Shown: positions 14,061 to 21,235, counted from the first letter of the stretch. The stretch is DNA of 49,279 nt from Leidyana gryllorum EB-2025a (GCA_048772705.1 JBLWGC010000005.1:1-49279), one strand, 5' to 3'. A program made the numbers and translations. Notes: a model not told the origin generated them from the sequence alone.

Positions 14061-14095
14061 GGCTGTTTGGTCTGAAGGTATGATTTTTCCTCGCT
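14061..14095 (+). pseudogene. tRNA-Pro 5' half
   Basis: GGCTGTTTGGTCTGAAGG and part of a decayed anticodon arm. Three further copies (14985, 18489, 19425) precede Asn genes or fragments. Confidence 0.7.
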
Positions 14096-14114
14096 TAAAA
14101 GAACATTGCAACTG

Positions 14115-14138
14115 GGTCTTGTAGCTCAGTCGGCAGAG
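14115..14138 (+). pseudogene. tRNA-Asn 5' end fused to an inverted tRNA-Ser
   Basis: Acceptor 5' strand and D arm of Asn run directly into an oppositely oriented Ser fragment at 14139 with no spacer. Confidence 0.8.
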
Positions 14139-14168
14139 TCTACCCCCTAACCACTCGCGCAAGTTGCC
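14139..14168 (-). pseudogene. tRNA-Ser 5' end fused to tRNA-Asn
   Basis: The first 30 nt of a Ser gene (acceptor strand, D arm, start of anticodon stem). The join is inherited by both arms of the inverted repeat (see 19352-19405). Confidence 0.8.
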
Positions 14169-14238
14169 ACCTGTCCAACTGGGCATCTTGCGCCCAGTGC
14201 CGTCACATACGGTTCAGCAAGCTCGACTCGGACTTCTC

Positions 14239-14302
14239 GCGCTGCCCGAACCTGCGGTCTCCCATCAAAAGTCTTGCGCTCTATCGACGGACTTGGGGCG
14301 GC
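14239..14302 (-). pseudogene. tRNA-Lys(TTT) pseudogene
   Basis: Same decayed body as 445-509. Confidence 0.7.
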
Positions 14303-14390
14303 GACGAAGCTCGGACTTAGTAACAAATTCCATTCGTATTGATCGTTGAATCTTGGGCCTTCCTCGGGTACTATCAGAGATGCACTCACT

Positions 14391-14464
14391 TGGTCACGCA
14401 CGGGCTCCAACCGCGGACTCAAAACTCATTAGGCTCACGCTCTGGCCGCCTGAAATACGCGACC
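14391..14464 (-). pseudogene. tRNA-Ile(AAT) pseudogene
   Basis: Acceptor pairs, loop CTAATGA. D stem, anticodon stem and T stem all have mismatches. Its inverted partner at 19044 reads GAT. Confidence 0.75.
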
Positions 14465-14630
14465 GCTTCAGAGTTGAGGTGAACAGTCACTAGCCAAAGG
14501 AGCCGACTGATGTGTTCAGCAAAACCCCATGACTGGGATTGAAGCGGCCGCTCAGACCTTTCTGCACCGAGAAGGGGCACTACCAATTCGCACGGGATTC
14601 CCGATGGAAGGCGTAGCCCGTTCCACTCTC

Positions 14631-14712
14631 GGCAAGGTGGCCGAGTGGTTGAGGCGGCGGCCTGCTAAGCCGTTGGGTTTCACCCGCGTGAGTTCGAATC
14701 TCACCCCTGTCC
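14631..14712 (+). tRNA. trnS-GCT: tRNA-Ser(GCT)
   Basis: Reads AGC/AGU. Acceptor GGCAAGG, loop CTGCTAA, long variable arm GTTGGGTTTCACCCG. One acceptor mismatch (A5 against C68). The identical body at 16053 is fully paired. Confidence 0.9.
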
Positions 14713-14847
14713 GTAGCATTCGGGAAAAAGCGCAACTGCTTTGTCCGACCCAAATCCAAGGCTCTACGCTGGGCGCTATATACAGGAGCCACTTGAAATA
14801 TTTCAGAGATCAGTAGAGACCCGTGTTGCGGGAGACCTCGGACACTG

Positions 14848-14884
14848 CAGTCATAAGCCCAACACTCTCGCACTGAGTTCCACT
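14848..14884 (-). pseudogene. initiator tRNA-Met relic
   Basis: D arm and anticodon arm fragment (GAGAGTGTTGGGCTTATGAC), anticodon now TAT. No T arm. Confidence 0.55.
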
Positions 14885-14984
14885 ACTTCAGCGTCGGATA
14901 TCATGCAGGAAGCGGAAATGTGGTTCTTGAGATGCGGATCGATTTGACACCTATGAGTGCCGTAGCTGGGCAGGCCGACCAGGG

Positions 14985-15029
14985 GGCTGTTTGGTCTGAA
15001 GGTATGATTTCTCCTCGCTCAAAAGAACA
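14985..15029 (+). pseudogene. tRNA-Pro 5' half
   Basis: Second copy of the fragment at 14061, with about 94% local similarity by eye. Confidence 0.65.
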
Positions 15030-15038
15030 TTGCAACTG

Positions 15039-15111
15039 GGTCTTGTAGCTCGGTCAGCAAAGCGTGTAGCTGTTCACCACAAAGTCGCAGTTTCGAAGCC
15101 TGGCAGTACCG
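15039..15111 (+). tRNA. tRNA-Asn(GTT), worn
   Basis: Loop CTGTTCA. T stem GCAGT/CCTGG no longer pairs and the acceptor has one mismatch. Confidence 0.65.
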
Positions 15112-15188
15112 GGAGCTGCGATGTCCAACTCTCTCTTAGAGGTCGCAACTCTGTATCTAACCACCGGCAGGTGCCGGCCTACTGAGTT

Positions 15189-15261
15189 TGGACAACGTGG
15201 GTGTCGATCCCAGTACCTCTCGCATGCAAAGCGAGCGCTCTACCATCTGAGCTAGTCGCCC
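15189..15261 (-). tRNA. trnA-TGC: tRNA-Ala(TGC)
   Basis: Acceptor GGGCGAC/GTTGTCC keeps G3:U70 and gains further wobble pairs. Loop TTTGCAT. Confidence 0.9.
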
Positions 15262-15349
15262 GTTGCGCAGGCCCCATCGCATGTGTTGGTTCTCAACATA
15301 GTATAACCACCCTCTCAACTGTACTCAGCGGTCTGCACGACCGACAGGC

Positions 15350-15421
15350 GGCTGTTTGGTCTAGTGGTATGATTCTTCTTTCGGGTGGAAGAAGTCCTGT
15401 GTTCGATTCCCAGAAGAGCCC
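15350..15421 (+). tRNA. trnP-CGG: tRNA-Pro(CGG)
   Basis: Loop TTCGGGT. Acceptor 3' strand AAGAGCC has one mismatch, as in the copies at 21588 and 38419. Confidence 0.88.
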
Positions 15422-15535
15422 GTCTGATAGTGGTTGACTGAATGCCACGTCTCTCCAAGGTCGTATGATCCCGGATGAAGTCCAGACCAGCTGAGACAAA
15501 ATCTGAGTTGCAGGAGTTGTGAGGGGCTGGAACTG

Positions 15536-15607
15536 CTCCGAGACCGGGAATCGAACCCGGGTCTTCCGCGTGACTGGCGGAAAAACTAATCACTATACTG
15601 TATCGGA
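15536..15607 (-). tRNA. tRNA-Asp(GTC) with A33
   Basis: Loop CAGTCAC: the near-invariant U33 is A. One acceptor mismatch (TATCGGA). Probably weak. Confidence 0.7.
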
Positions 15608-15686
15608 CGCTAGTAAACACGACGGCCTCCAACCCCAGAACTCCTCGCATTTTGAGATTTCACGGACAGGAAACGGGTAACACTTC

Positions 15687-15732
15687 GGCAAGATGGCCGA
15701 GTGCTGTGTGCAAGCCGCCGTCCGAAAATGCG
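15687..15732 (+). pseudogene. tRNA-Leu 5' half
   Basis: GGCAAGATGGCCGAGTG runs into a shortened D loop and loop TGCAAGC, then stops. Confidence 0.7.
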
Positions 15733-15769
15733 GGCGGATGATGGCAACCATGTTTAGGCTAATGACTGA

Positions 15770-15841
15770 AGCCTCCTGCCGGAATCGAACCAGCGACCTT
15801 TCGCTTACAAAGCGAATGCTCTGCCCCTAAGCTAAGGAGGC
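15770..15841 (-). tRNA. trnT-TGT: tRNA-Thr(TGT)
   Basis: Loop TTTGTAA with intact arms. Inverted counterpart of 26949. Confidence 0.93.
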
Positions 15842-15905
15842 ATTCCCTGTCTCGACCCATATGAGTTTTTGATGCTGGGAATTGCATCATTTCCACCACA
15901 TCACA

Positions 15906-15966
15906 CGACAACTGCTGGATTTGAACCAGCGCGGTCCACGCCCAGTAGATTTCGAGTCTACCCCCT
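15906..15966 (-). pseudogene. tRNA-Ser(CGA) lacking its 5' end
   Basis: Loop CTCGAAA and T arm are intact. About 21 nt of acceptor 5' strand and D arm are deleted compared with 26803. Confidence 0.8.
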
Positions 15967-16052
15967 GGCCAGTGATGTCACATACGGTTCAGCAAGCTTG
16001 ACTAGGACCCCAAACCGTTGTGAAAAAGTGCCAGCGAGTAAGAGATGTCGTC

Positions 16053-16134
16053 GGCAAGGTGGCCGAGTGGTTAAGGCGGCGGCCTGCTAAGCCGTTGGGT
16101 TCCACCCGCGGGAGTTCGAATCTCACCCTTGTCG
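16053..16134 (+). tRNA. trnS-GCT: tRNA-Ser(GCT)
   Basis: Fully paired 82-nt copy: GGCAAGG/CCTTGTC, T arm GGAGTTCGAATCTCAC. Confidence 0.94.
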
Positions 16135-16291
16135 GTAGCATTCGGGGAGAGCGCAACTGGTTGAATGATTGAACTGAGGTTTTTGCCCGACTCGAATCCA
16201 ACTCTTTACGCTGGGGCCTGTATACAAGACCCGTGTTGCATGTGTCCAGTTGAGGAAGCGCTAGTCCGACTCTTCTGGGATGGGCTGAACC

Positions 16292-16361
16292 GGTTGCGTC
16301 CTTGGTGGTTAGCACTCGACACTTTGGATTTTCCGACCTGGGTTCGATCCCGGCGCGACCC
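16292..16361 (+). pseudogene. tRNA-Gln(TTG), anticodon stem broken
   Basis: Acceptor and T arm are intact, loop CTTTGGA gives TTG, but CGACA cannot pair with TTTTC and the D arm is short. The copy at 26385 has the same damage. Confidence 0.7.
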
Positions 16362-16425
16362 TTGAACTGGTCCTCACTACTCCCTGAAGCTTCGCCACTT
16401 CTCTTGGGCTGCGGGGACCATCCAT

Positions 16426-16497
16426 GCAGCCATGGTCTAGTGGTTACGACGTCTGCTTAACACGCGAAGTTCCCGAGTTCGATCCTCGGTGGCTGTA
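16426..16497 (+). tRNA. tRNA-Val(AAC), worn
   Basis: One base is lost in the 3' anticodon stem (CACGCGAAG for CACGCAGAAG). Confidence 0.78.
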
Positions 16498-16552
16498 GCT
16501 CGAAACTTTCAGCGGGCACCAAAAAAGACAATCTTAAGCGAGATCAACTGTG

Positions 16553-16624
16553 CTCCCAGACCCGGAATCGAACACGGGTCTTCCGCGTGACAGGCGGAAA
16601 TACTAACCACTATACTATCTCGGA
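16553..16624 (-). tRNA. trnD-GTC: tRNA-Asp(GTC)
   Basis: Anticodon arm is perfect. The 3' acceptor TCTGGGA has mismatches. Confidence 0.82.
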
Positions 16625-16718
16625 CGCTCCGAACACACCGGCCTGAAACCCCAAAAGTCCTTCCATCTTGAGATTCCAGGGATAGAAAACGCGTGGAGCG
16701 GCGAGCCAACAACATCCC

Positions 16719-16798
16719 GGCAAGATGACCGAGTGGTCTGAGGCGCTGTGCTCAGACCGGAGTCCGAAAGGTTGTGGGTTCGAATCCCACTTTTGTCA
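16719..16798 (+). tRNA. trnL-CAG: tRNA-Leu(CAG)
   Basis: Loop CTCAGAC. Acceptor TTTTGTC pairs by wobble. The mirrored copy at 28163 is AAG, so the anticodon differs between paralogues. Confidence 0.9.
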
Positions 16799-16834
16799 GG
16801 TTGCGCCCCAAACGGGAAAAACATAGAGTCCGGT

Positions 16835-16906
16835 TGAGCCCAGAGTGATTCGAACACCCAACCTTCTGATCTGGAGTCAGACGCCCTACCGTTGCGCCAT
16901 AGGCCC
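16835..16906 (-). tRNA. trnW-CCA: tRNA-Trp(CCA)
   Basis: Identical cloverleaf to 8801. Confidence 0.95.
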
Positions 16907-16935
16907 AAAACCATCCCCCGTTCCAGACTCATTTA

Positions 16936-16999
16936 CCGGCAATCGGACCCGCCTCTTAGGCGTAACATGCGAAAATAGTAACCACTATGCTATCTCGGA
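16936..16999 (-). pseudogene. tRNA-Asp lacking its 3' acceptor, loop ATGTTAC
   Basis: The T arm ends at a join with the upstream flank of Trp. The anticodon region is decayed. Mirror copy at 27961 still has GTC. Confidence 0.75.
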
Positions 17000-17079
17000 C
17001 GCTCTGAACACGCCACGGACATTCCATTCGTTCAGAAAACGGCCGTTACCGTGTACGAGCTTCAACAACAAGGTGTCAC

Positions 17080-17150
17080 GCATCTGTGGTCTAGTGGTAG
17101 AATGTCTCGTTGCCATCGAGACGACCGGGGTTCGATTCCCGGCAGATGCA
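17080..17150 (+). tRNA. trnG-GCC: tRNA-Gly(GCC)
   Basis: Loop TTGCCAT, all stems pair. Confidence 0.95.
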
Positions 17151-17225
17151 GAGAACACATGGTTGTTTTTCCACCATTCAGAAATTCATGCGTGAGTTGG
17201 TGTTTAACCCTCCAACCACATCGCA

Positions 17226-17306
17226 CGACAACTGCTGGATTTGAACCAGCGCGGCCCGGCCCAGTAGATTTCTAGTCTACCCCCTTAACCACTCGGGCAA
17301 GTTGCC
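17226..17306 (-). tRNA. trnS-AGA: tRNA-Ser(AGA)
   Basis: One base shorter in the variable arm than 44782. Confidence 0.92.
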
Positions 17307-17375
17307 GCTGTCGAACTTGGCATTTTGCGGCCAGTGACTTCACATACGGTTCAGCAAGCTTTACTAGGACTGCTC

Positions 17376-17440
17376 GCGCCGCCCGAACCCGCGGTTCTCC
17401 CTTCAAAAGTCTTGCGCTCTACCGACGGAGTTGGGGCGGC
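17376..17440 (-). pseudogene. tRNA-Lys(TTT) pseudogene
   Basis: Member of the 445-509 family. Confidence 0.7.
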
Positions 17441-17538
17441 AAGAAAGCTCGGACTTGGTAACAAATTCCAGTCGTATTGATGGTGGAATCTTTCCGAGTC
17501 GGTTCGGCTCTCGGCCGAAGCCTAAACTCGACTACTTG

Positions 17539-17611
17539 TCCACTATAGTTTAAGTGGCTAGGATATGCGGCTCTCACCCGCACGATACGGGTTCAAGTCC
17601 CGGCAGTGGAA
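17539..17611 (+). tRNA. trnE-CTC: tRNA-Glu(CTC)
   Basis: TCCACTA makes one acceptor mismatch. Loop CTCTCAC. The duplicate at 45155 reads TTC. Confidence 0.88.
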
Positions 17612-17687
17612 GTCATTGAAGTACTCGAGCAAAGTGCTCCACTAATCTCCGTCAGTAGCCATCGTTTCGTTATCTCCAAATTACATT

Positions 17688-17759
17688 GCCTTCTTAGCTT
17701 AGGGGCAGAGCGTTCGCTTCGTAAGCGAGAAGTCGCCGGTTCGATTCCGGCAGAAGGCT
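17688..17759 (+). tRNA. trnT-CGT: tRNA-Thr(CGT)
   Basis: Reads ACG. Anticodon stem TTCGC/GCGAG, loop TTCGTAA, others as Thr(AGT). Confidence 0.94.
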
Positions 17760-17825
17760 TTGTTGCATCGATAGGCTTAAGAGGAATGGCTGTCACCACG
17801 TACAAGATTTACAAGATCGTGTTCT

Positions 17826-17893
17826 GCATCTGTGGTCTAGTGGAAGAATCGCCCGCTGCCATCGAGATAACCTGTGTGCGATTCCCGACTGCA
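17826..17893 (+). pseudogene. tRNA-Gly(GCC) pseudogene
   Basis: D arm and loop CTGCCAT are readable, T stem broken, 3' acceptor short by three bases. The longer copy is at 45441. Confidence 0.7.
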
Positions 17894-17937
17894 AAATGGT
17901 AGCATGATGAGTTTGTCGGCGGTTTCGATTCCGACCG

Positions 17938-18010
17938 TGGGAGTGGAGAGGATCGAACTCTCGACTTCAGGATTATAAGACCTACGCGCTACCGACTGCG
18001 CTACACTCCC
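17938..18010 (-). tRNA. Elongator tRNA-Met body with anticodon TAT
   Basis: Acceptor GGGAGTG/CACTCCC, D arm GCGCAGTCGGTAGCGC, T arm GAGAGTTCGATCCTCTC: the elongator-Met type with intact stems. Loop is CTTATAA where the duplicate at 45556 has CTCATAA, so it would read AUA. Its other arms do not match the Ile(TAT) gene at 13900. Confidence 0.82.
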
Positions 18011-18086
18011 CCTCCGACTTTCTCCGAGGAATCACCCGAACCCAGAACCATGCTGCCAGGCAGGTTGGGTCAAGATACAACAAAGC

Positions 18087-18158
18087 GGGCTGTTTTGGGA
18101 ATGGAACCCAGGACTTCTTCCACCCGACGGAAGAATCATACCACTAGACCAAACAGCC
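18087..18158 (-). tRNA. trnP-CGG: tRNA-Pro(CGG)
   Basis: Loop GTCGGGT. T loop TTCCATT deviates. The duplicate at 45692 has AGG. Confidence 0.85.
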
Positions 18159-18246
18159 GCCTGTCATTCGTGCAACCCGCTGAAGACAGTTTAAAAAGTG
18201 GTCATCCTATGTTGAGAACCAACAAATGCGATGGGGTCCGCACAAC

Positions 18247-18319
18247 GGGCGACTAGCTCAAATGGTAGAGCGCTCGCTTAGCATGCGAGAGGTACTGGGA
18301 TCGATAGCCAGGTTGTCCA
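18247..18319 (+). tRNA. trnA-AGC: tRNA-Ala(AGC)
   Basis: Reads GCU/GCC. GGGCGAC/GTTGTCC with G3:U70, loop TTAGCAT. Mirror copy at 15189 has TGC. Confidence 0.92.
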
Positions 18320-18396
18320 AACTCAGTAGGCCGGCACCTGCCGGTGGTTAGATACAGAGTTGCGACCTCTAAGAGAGAGTTGGACATCGCAGCTCC

Positions 18397-18469
18397 CGGT
18401 ACTGCCAGGCTTCGAAACTGCGACTTTGTGGTGAACAGCTACACGCTTTGCCGACTGAGCTACAAGACC
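18397..18469 (-). tRNA. tRNA-Asn(GTT), worn
   Basis: Mirror of 15039 with the same T-stem damage. Confidence 0.65.
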
Positions 18470-18488
18470 CAGTTGCAATGTTCTTTTG

Positions 18489-18523
18489 AGCGAGGAGAAA
18501 TCATACCTTCAGACCAAACAGCC
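18489..18523 (-). pseudogene. tRNA-Pro 5' half
   Basis: Mirror of 14985. Confidence 0.65.
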
Positions 18524-18621
18524 CCCTGGTCGGCCTGCCCAGCTACGGCACTCATAGGTGTCAAATCGATCCGCATCTCAAGAACCACATTTCCGCTTCC
18601 TGCATGATATCCGACGCTGGA

Positions 18622-18660
18622 GTAGTGGAACTCAGTGCGAGAGTGTTGGGCTTATGACTG
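18622..18660 (+). pseudogene. initiator tRNA-Met relic
   Basis: Mirror of 14848. Confidence 0.55.
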
Positions 18661-18795
18661 CAGTGTCCGAGGTCTCCCGCGACACGGGTCTCTACTGATC
18701 TCTGAAATATTTCAAGTGGCTCCTGTATATAGCGCGCAGGGTAGAGCCTTGGATTTGGGTCGGACAAAGCAGTTGCGCTTTTTCCCGAACGTTAC

Positions 18796-18877
18796 CGACA
18801 GGGGTGAGATTCGAACTCACGCGGGTGAAACCCAACGGCTTAGCAGGCCGCCGCCTCAACCACTCGGCCACCTTGCC
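18796..18877 (-). tRNA. trnS-GCT: tRNA-Ser(GCT)
   Basis: Mirror of 14631 with the same acceptor mismatch. The variable arm still pairs. Confidence 0.9.
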
Positions 18878-19043
18878 GAGAGTGGAACGGGCTACGCCTT
18901 CCATCGGGAATCCCGTGCGAATTGGTAGTGCCCCTTCTCCGTGCAGAAAGGTCTGAGCGGCCGCTTCAATCCCAGTCATGGGGTTTTGCTGAACACATCA
19001 GTCGGCTCCTTTGGCTAGTGACTGTTCACCTCAACTCTGAAGC

Positions 19044-19117
19044 GGTCGCGTATTTCAGGCGGCCAGAGCGTGAGCCTGATGAGTTCTGAGTCCGCGGTTG
19101 GAGCCCGTGCGTGACCA
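19044..19117 (+). pseudogene. tRNA-Ile pseudogene, anticodon GAT
   Basis: Acceptor GGTCGCG/CGTGACC is intact, loop CTGATGA. D, anticodon and T stems are mismatched. GAT is not normally used by eukaryotic nuclear Ile tRNAs. Confidence 0.72.
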
Positions 19118-19217
19118 AGTGAGTGCATCTCTGATACAGCTTCGCCCTGTACCCGAGGAAGGCCCAAGATTCAACGATCAATACGAATGGAATTTGTTAC
19201 TAAGTCCGAGCTTCGTC

Positions 19218-19281
19218 GCCGCCCCAAGTCCGTCGATAGAGCGCAAGACTTTTGATGGGAGACCGCAGGTTCGGGCAGCGC
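19218..19281 (+). pseudogene. tRNA-Lys(TTT) pseudogene
   Basis: Mirror of 14239. Confidence 0.7.
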
Positions 19282-19351
19282 GAGAAGTCCGAGTCGAGCT
19301 TGCTGAACCGTATGTGACGGCACTGGGCGCAAGATGCCCAGTTGGACAGGT

Positions 19352-19381
19352 GGCAACTTGCCCGAGTGGTTAGGGGGTAGA
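19352..19381 (+). pseudogene. tRNA-Ser 5' end fused to inverted tRNA-Asn
   Basis: Mirror of 14139-14168. Confidence 0.8.
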
Positions 19382-19405
19382 CTCTGCCGACTGAGCTACA
19401 AGACC
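19382..19405 (-). pseudogene. tRNA-Asn 5' end fused to tRNA-Ser
   Basis: Mirror of 14115-14138. Confidence 0.8.
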
Positions 19406-19424
19406 CAGTTGCAATGTTCTTTTA

Positions 19425-19459
19425 AGCGAGGAAAAATCATACCTTCAGACCAAACAGTC
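19425..19459 (-). pseudogene. tRNA-Pro 5' half
   Basis: Mirror of 14061, acceptor strand now GACTGTT. Confidence 0.65.
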
Positions 19460-19546
19460 TCCTGGTCGGCCTGCCCGGCTAGGGCACTCATAGGTGTCAA
19501 ATGCTGGACTACTCGGCGGTCGCGTTCGGCTGTCATTGGGTTGATT

Positions 19547-19620
19547 TGCTCCCCGGGGGGATCGAACCCTCGACCTTCGGCACATAAGGCCGATGCTCTA
19601 ACCAGCTGAGCTAGGGGAGC
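19547..19620 (-). tRNA. trnI-TAT: tRNA-Ile(TAT)
   Basis: Mirror of 13900. One extra change beside the T stem. Confidence 0.93.
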
Positions 19621-19763
19621 GATCACCGCCGTTCCACCGCGTAACTCACATTCGATTCTATCTCAGGGGGTTGTTACATCAAGTGTCAGAATGCCCCGGC
19701 CTCGTGCCACCAAGCTTGTCAGCGTCTCTGCTAATTTGCCACGGCGGTTTGAGGCGTGCCTCC

Positions 19764-19834
19764 TGCGTCTGTCGGGAATCGAACCTGGGTCGTCTCGGTG
19801 GCAACGACACATTCTACCACAAGACCACAGATGC
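19764..19834 (-). tRNA. trnG-GCC: tRNA-Gly(GCC)
   Basis: Mirror of 13693, same wobble in the acceptor. Confidence 0.88.
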
Positions 19835-19930
19835 ACAACTCGTTGTTGTTTAAGCTCGTGCACAATACCGGCCGTTTTGCTTCAGAAGAGAAGACAGAAT
19901 CGAGTTGAGCGAGTATGACGGGTAGTTTGT

Positions 19931-20002
19931 GGGTACGTAGCTCAGTGGTAGAGCAGCTGACTGCAGATCAGCAAGTCCGTGGTTTAACTCCGCGCGTGCC
20001 CT
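19931..20002 (+). tRNA. trnC-GCA: tRNA-Cys(GCA)
   Basis: Mirror of 13525. T loop begins TTTAACT. Confidence 0.93.
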
Positions 20003-20070
20003 GAAGATGGTTTGGAACGATCGGAGATGTTGGACCACAAGGCAATGAGTCTGGAGCGGGGGATGTTTTT

Positions 20071-20123
20071 GGGCCTATGGCGGAACGTAGCGCGTCTGAC
20101 TCCTGCTTAGAAAATTGGGTGCT
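20071..20123 (+). pseudogene. tRNA-Trp 5' part, anticodon CCT
   Basis: Acceptor strand and D arm of Trp, a decayed anticodon arm (loop CTCCTGC), no T arm. 20124-20200 holds a degraded Gln-like stretch similar to 8980-9010. Confidence 0.6.
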
Positions 20124-20211
20124 GTCCGCCAGTGTCTAAATGGCTCTGATGTTTGATTCCAGCTCTGGGGGATCCAGCATCCGGGTCGGTGCCATCTGTC
20201 GTTGCAGAAGT

Positions 20212-20285
20212 GGTCGCGTAGCTCAGTCGGTTAGAGCGTGAGCCTAATAAGCTCAAGGTCCTCGGTTCGAGCCCGGGCGTGACCA
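20212..20285 (+). tRNA. trnI-AAT: tRNA-Ile(AAT)
   Basis: The best-paired Ile(AAT): T stem CTCGG/CCGGG closes. Confidence 0.94.
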
Positions 20286-20385
20286 AGTGAGGGGATCTCT
20301 GCTAAAGAGTCGCCTCGCACACGAGGAAACCACAACATTCTGCGACTAATACGAAAGGAACTTGTTACCAAGTCCGAGCTTCCCT

Positions 20386-20428
20386 GCCGCGCCAGCTCCG
20401 TCGCTAGAGCGCAAGACTCAATGGAGAG
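20386..20428 (+). pseudogene. tRNA-Lys relic
   Basis: 5' half of the 445-509 type element. Same Ile, Lys relic, Ser order as at 445-853 but re-joined. Confidence 0.55.
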
Positions 20429-20492
20429 TCCTAGTCAAACTTGCTGAACCGTATGTGGAGCCACTGGCCGCAAAATGCCGAGTTGAACAGGT

Positions 20493-20574
20493 GGCAACTT
20501 GCCCGAGTGGTTAAGGGGGTAGACTAGAAATCTACTGGGCGTGGACCGCGCTGGTTCAAATCCAGCAGTTGTCG
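20493..20574 (+). tRNA. trnS-AGA: tRNA-Ser(AGA)
   Basis: Variable arm has GTGGACC for CTGGCCC, otherwise standard. Confidence 0.93.
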
Positions 20575-20650
20575 TGTTATGTGATTGGGCATCAACTCCA
20601 TTCGGTCGTGACTCTGTTTTCAAATACCGCAGGTGCAGCCGTTAGAAGTT

Positions 20651-20723
20651 TGGACGACCTGGGCATTGATCCCAGTATCTCTCGCATCTTAAGCGAGTGC
20701 TATATCATTTGAGCTAGCCGCTG
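20651..20723 (-). tRNA. tRNA-Ala body with Leu anticodon AAG
   Basis: Perfect anticodon stem CTCGC/GCGAG around loop TTAAGAT, T arm CTGGGATCAATGCCCAG, 3' acceptor GTCGTCC. The 5' strand CAGCGGC leaves mismatches at 1 and 2, though G3 is retained. Reads CUU/CUC. Could insert Ala at Leu codons if active. Confidence 0.68.
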
Positions 20724-20777
20724 ACATATTATGACCAGTCTCCCGACTCTACCAGCAATTTCCACCACCGACCAGTC

Positions 20778-20849
20778 GGCTGTTTGGTCTAGTGATATGA
20801 TCCTTCCTTAGGGTGGAAGGAGTCCTGGGTTCGATTCCCAGAACAGCCC
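20778..20849 (+). tRNA. trnP-AGG: tRNA-Pro(AGG)
   Basis: Reads CCU/CCC. Acceptor GGCTGTT/AACAGCC, anticodon stem CTTCC/GGAAG with loop TTAGGGT, T arm CTGGGTTCGATTCCCAG, discriminator C. The reference form for the family. Confidence 0.95.
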
Positions 20850-20984
20850 GTTGGTTGTCGGTTGACCCGATGGGACAAGTTGCCCTCACAGCCAACACAG
20901 CCACCTCGTTGGCCCACTTCGGCACTCAAGGCCATTAACATCTCAAGAATCGCATTTCGGCTCCCTCTTCCATGTTGCAGACTG

Positions 20985-21056
20985 AGCAGTGTAGCTCAGT
21001 GGAAGAGTGTTGGGCTCATAACCCAAAGGTTCGTCGATCGAAACGACGCACTGCTA
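20985..21056 (+). tRNA. trniM-CAT: initiator tRNA-Met(CAT)
   Basis: Same cloverleaf as 2810. Pro upstream and Thr downstream as usual. Confidence 0.95.
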
Positions 21057-21105
21057 AGTGTGCGCAGGAGGGAAACAGTTATAGAATTGATTGGGTCGTG
21101 ACCAA

Positions 21106-21176
21106 AGCCTTCTGCCGAAATCAAATCGGCGACCTTTCGCTTACTAAGCGAATGCTCTGCCCTAAGCTAAGAAGGC
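21106..21176 (-). tRNA. tRNA-Thr(AGT) with altered T stem
   Basis: T arm GCCGATTTGATTTCGGC: the normally invariant G53:C61 became A53:U61 on both strands, keeping pairing but changing the B box. One C is missing in the D loop. Confidence 0.78.
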
Positions 21177-21235
21177 ACTCCCTGTCTCGGTCCATATGAG
21201 GGTTTGATGCTGGGAATAGCATCATTTCCACCACA

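Larger units (their letters stand above)
13456..15421. repeat. Inverted repeat, left arm
   Basis: Gene order (Cys, Gly, Ile, chimeric joins, Lys relic, Ile relic, Ser, iMet relic, Asn, Ala, Pro) is repeated in reverse at 18087-20053 with few differences. Coordinates of matching genes sum to about 33510. Confidence 0.9.
15770..17150. repeat. Block repeated in inverted orientation at 26.2-28.5 kb
   Basis: 15770-16497 (Thr, Ser, Ser, Gln, Val) mirrors 26248-27020. 16426-17150 (Val, Asp, Leu, Trp, Asp relic, Gly) mirrors 27810-28536. The two mirrored pieces are separated by unrelated modules. Confidence 0.85.
17080..18319. repeat. Direct duplication with 44647-45910
   Basis: Gly, Ser(AGA), Lys relic, Glu, Thr(CGT), Gly relic, Met, Pro and Ala occur in the same order and strands in both blocks. 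Anticodons differ at Glu, Met and Pro. Confidence 0.9.
18087..20053. repeat. Inverted repeat, right arm
   Basis: Mirror of 13456-15421. The 2.7-kb spacer between arms carries Asp, Thr, Ser, Gln, Val, Leu, Trp, Gly, Glu and Met genes. Confidence 0.9.

Noticed and set aside
14515-14580. Possible extra tRNA around the TGGGATTGAA motif between the Ile relic and Ser(GCT)
   Set aside because: The T-loop-like string has no matching acceptor, D or anticodon arm on either strand.
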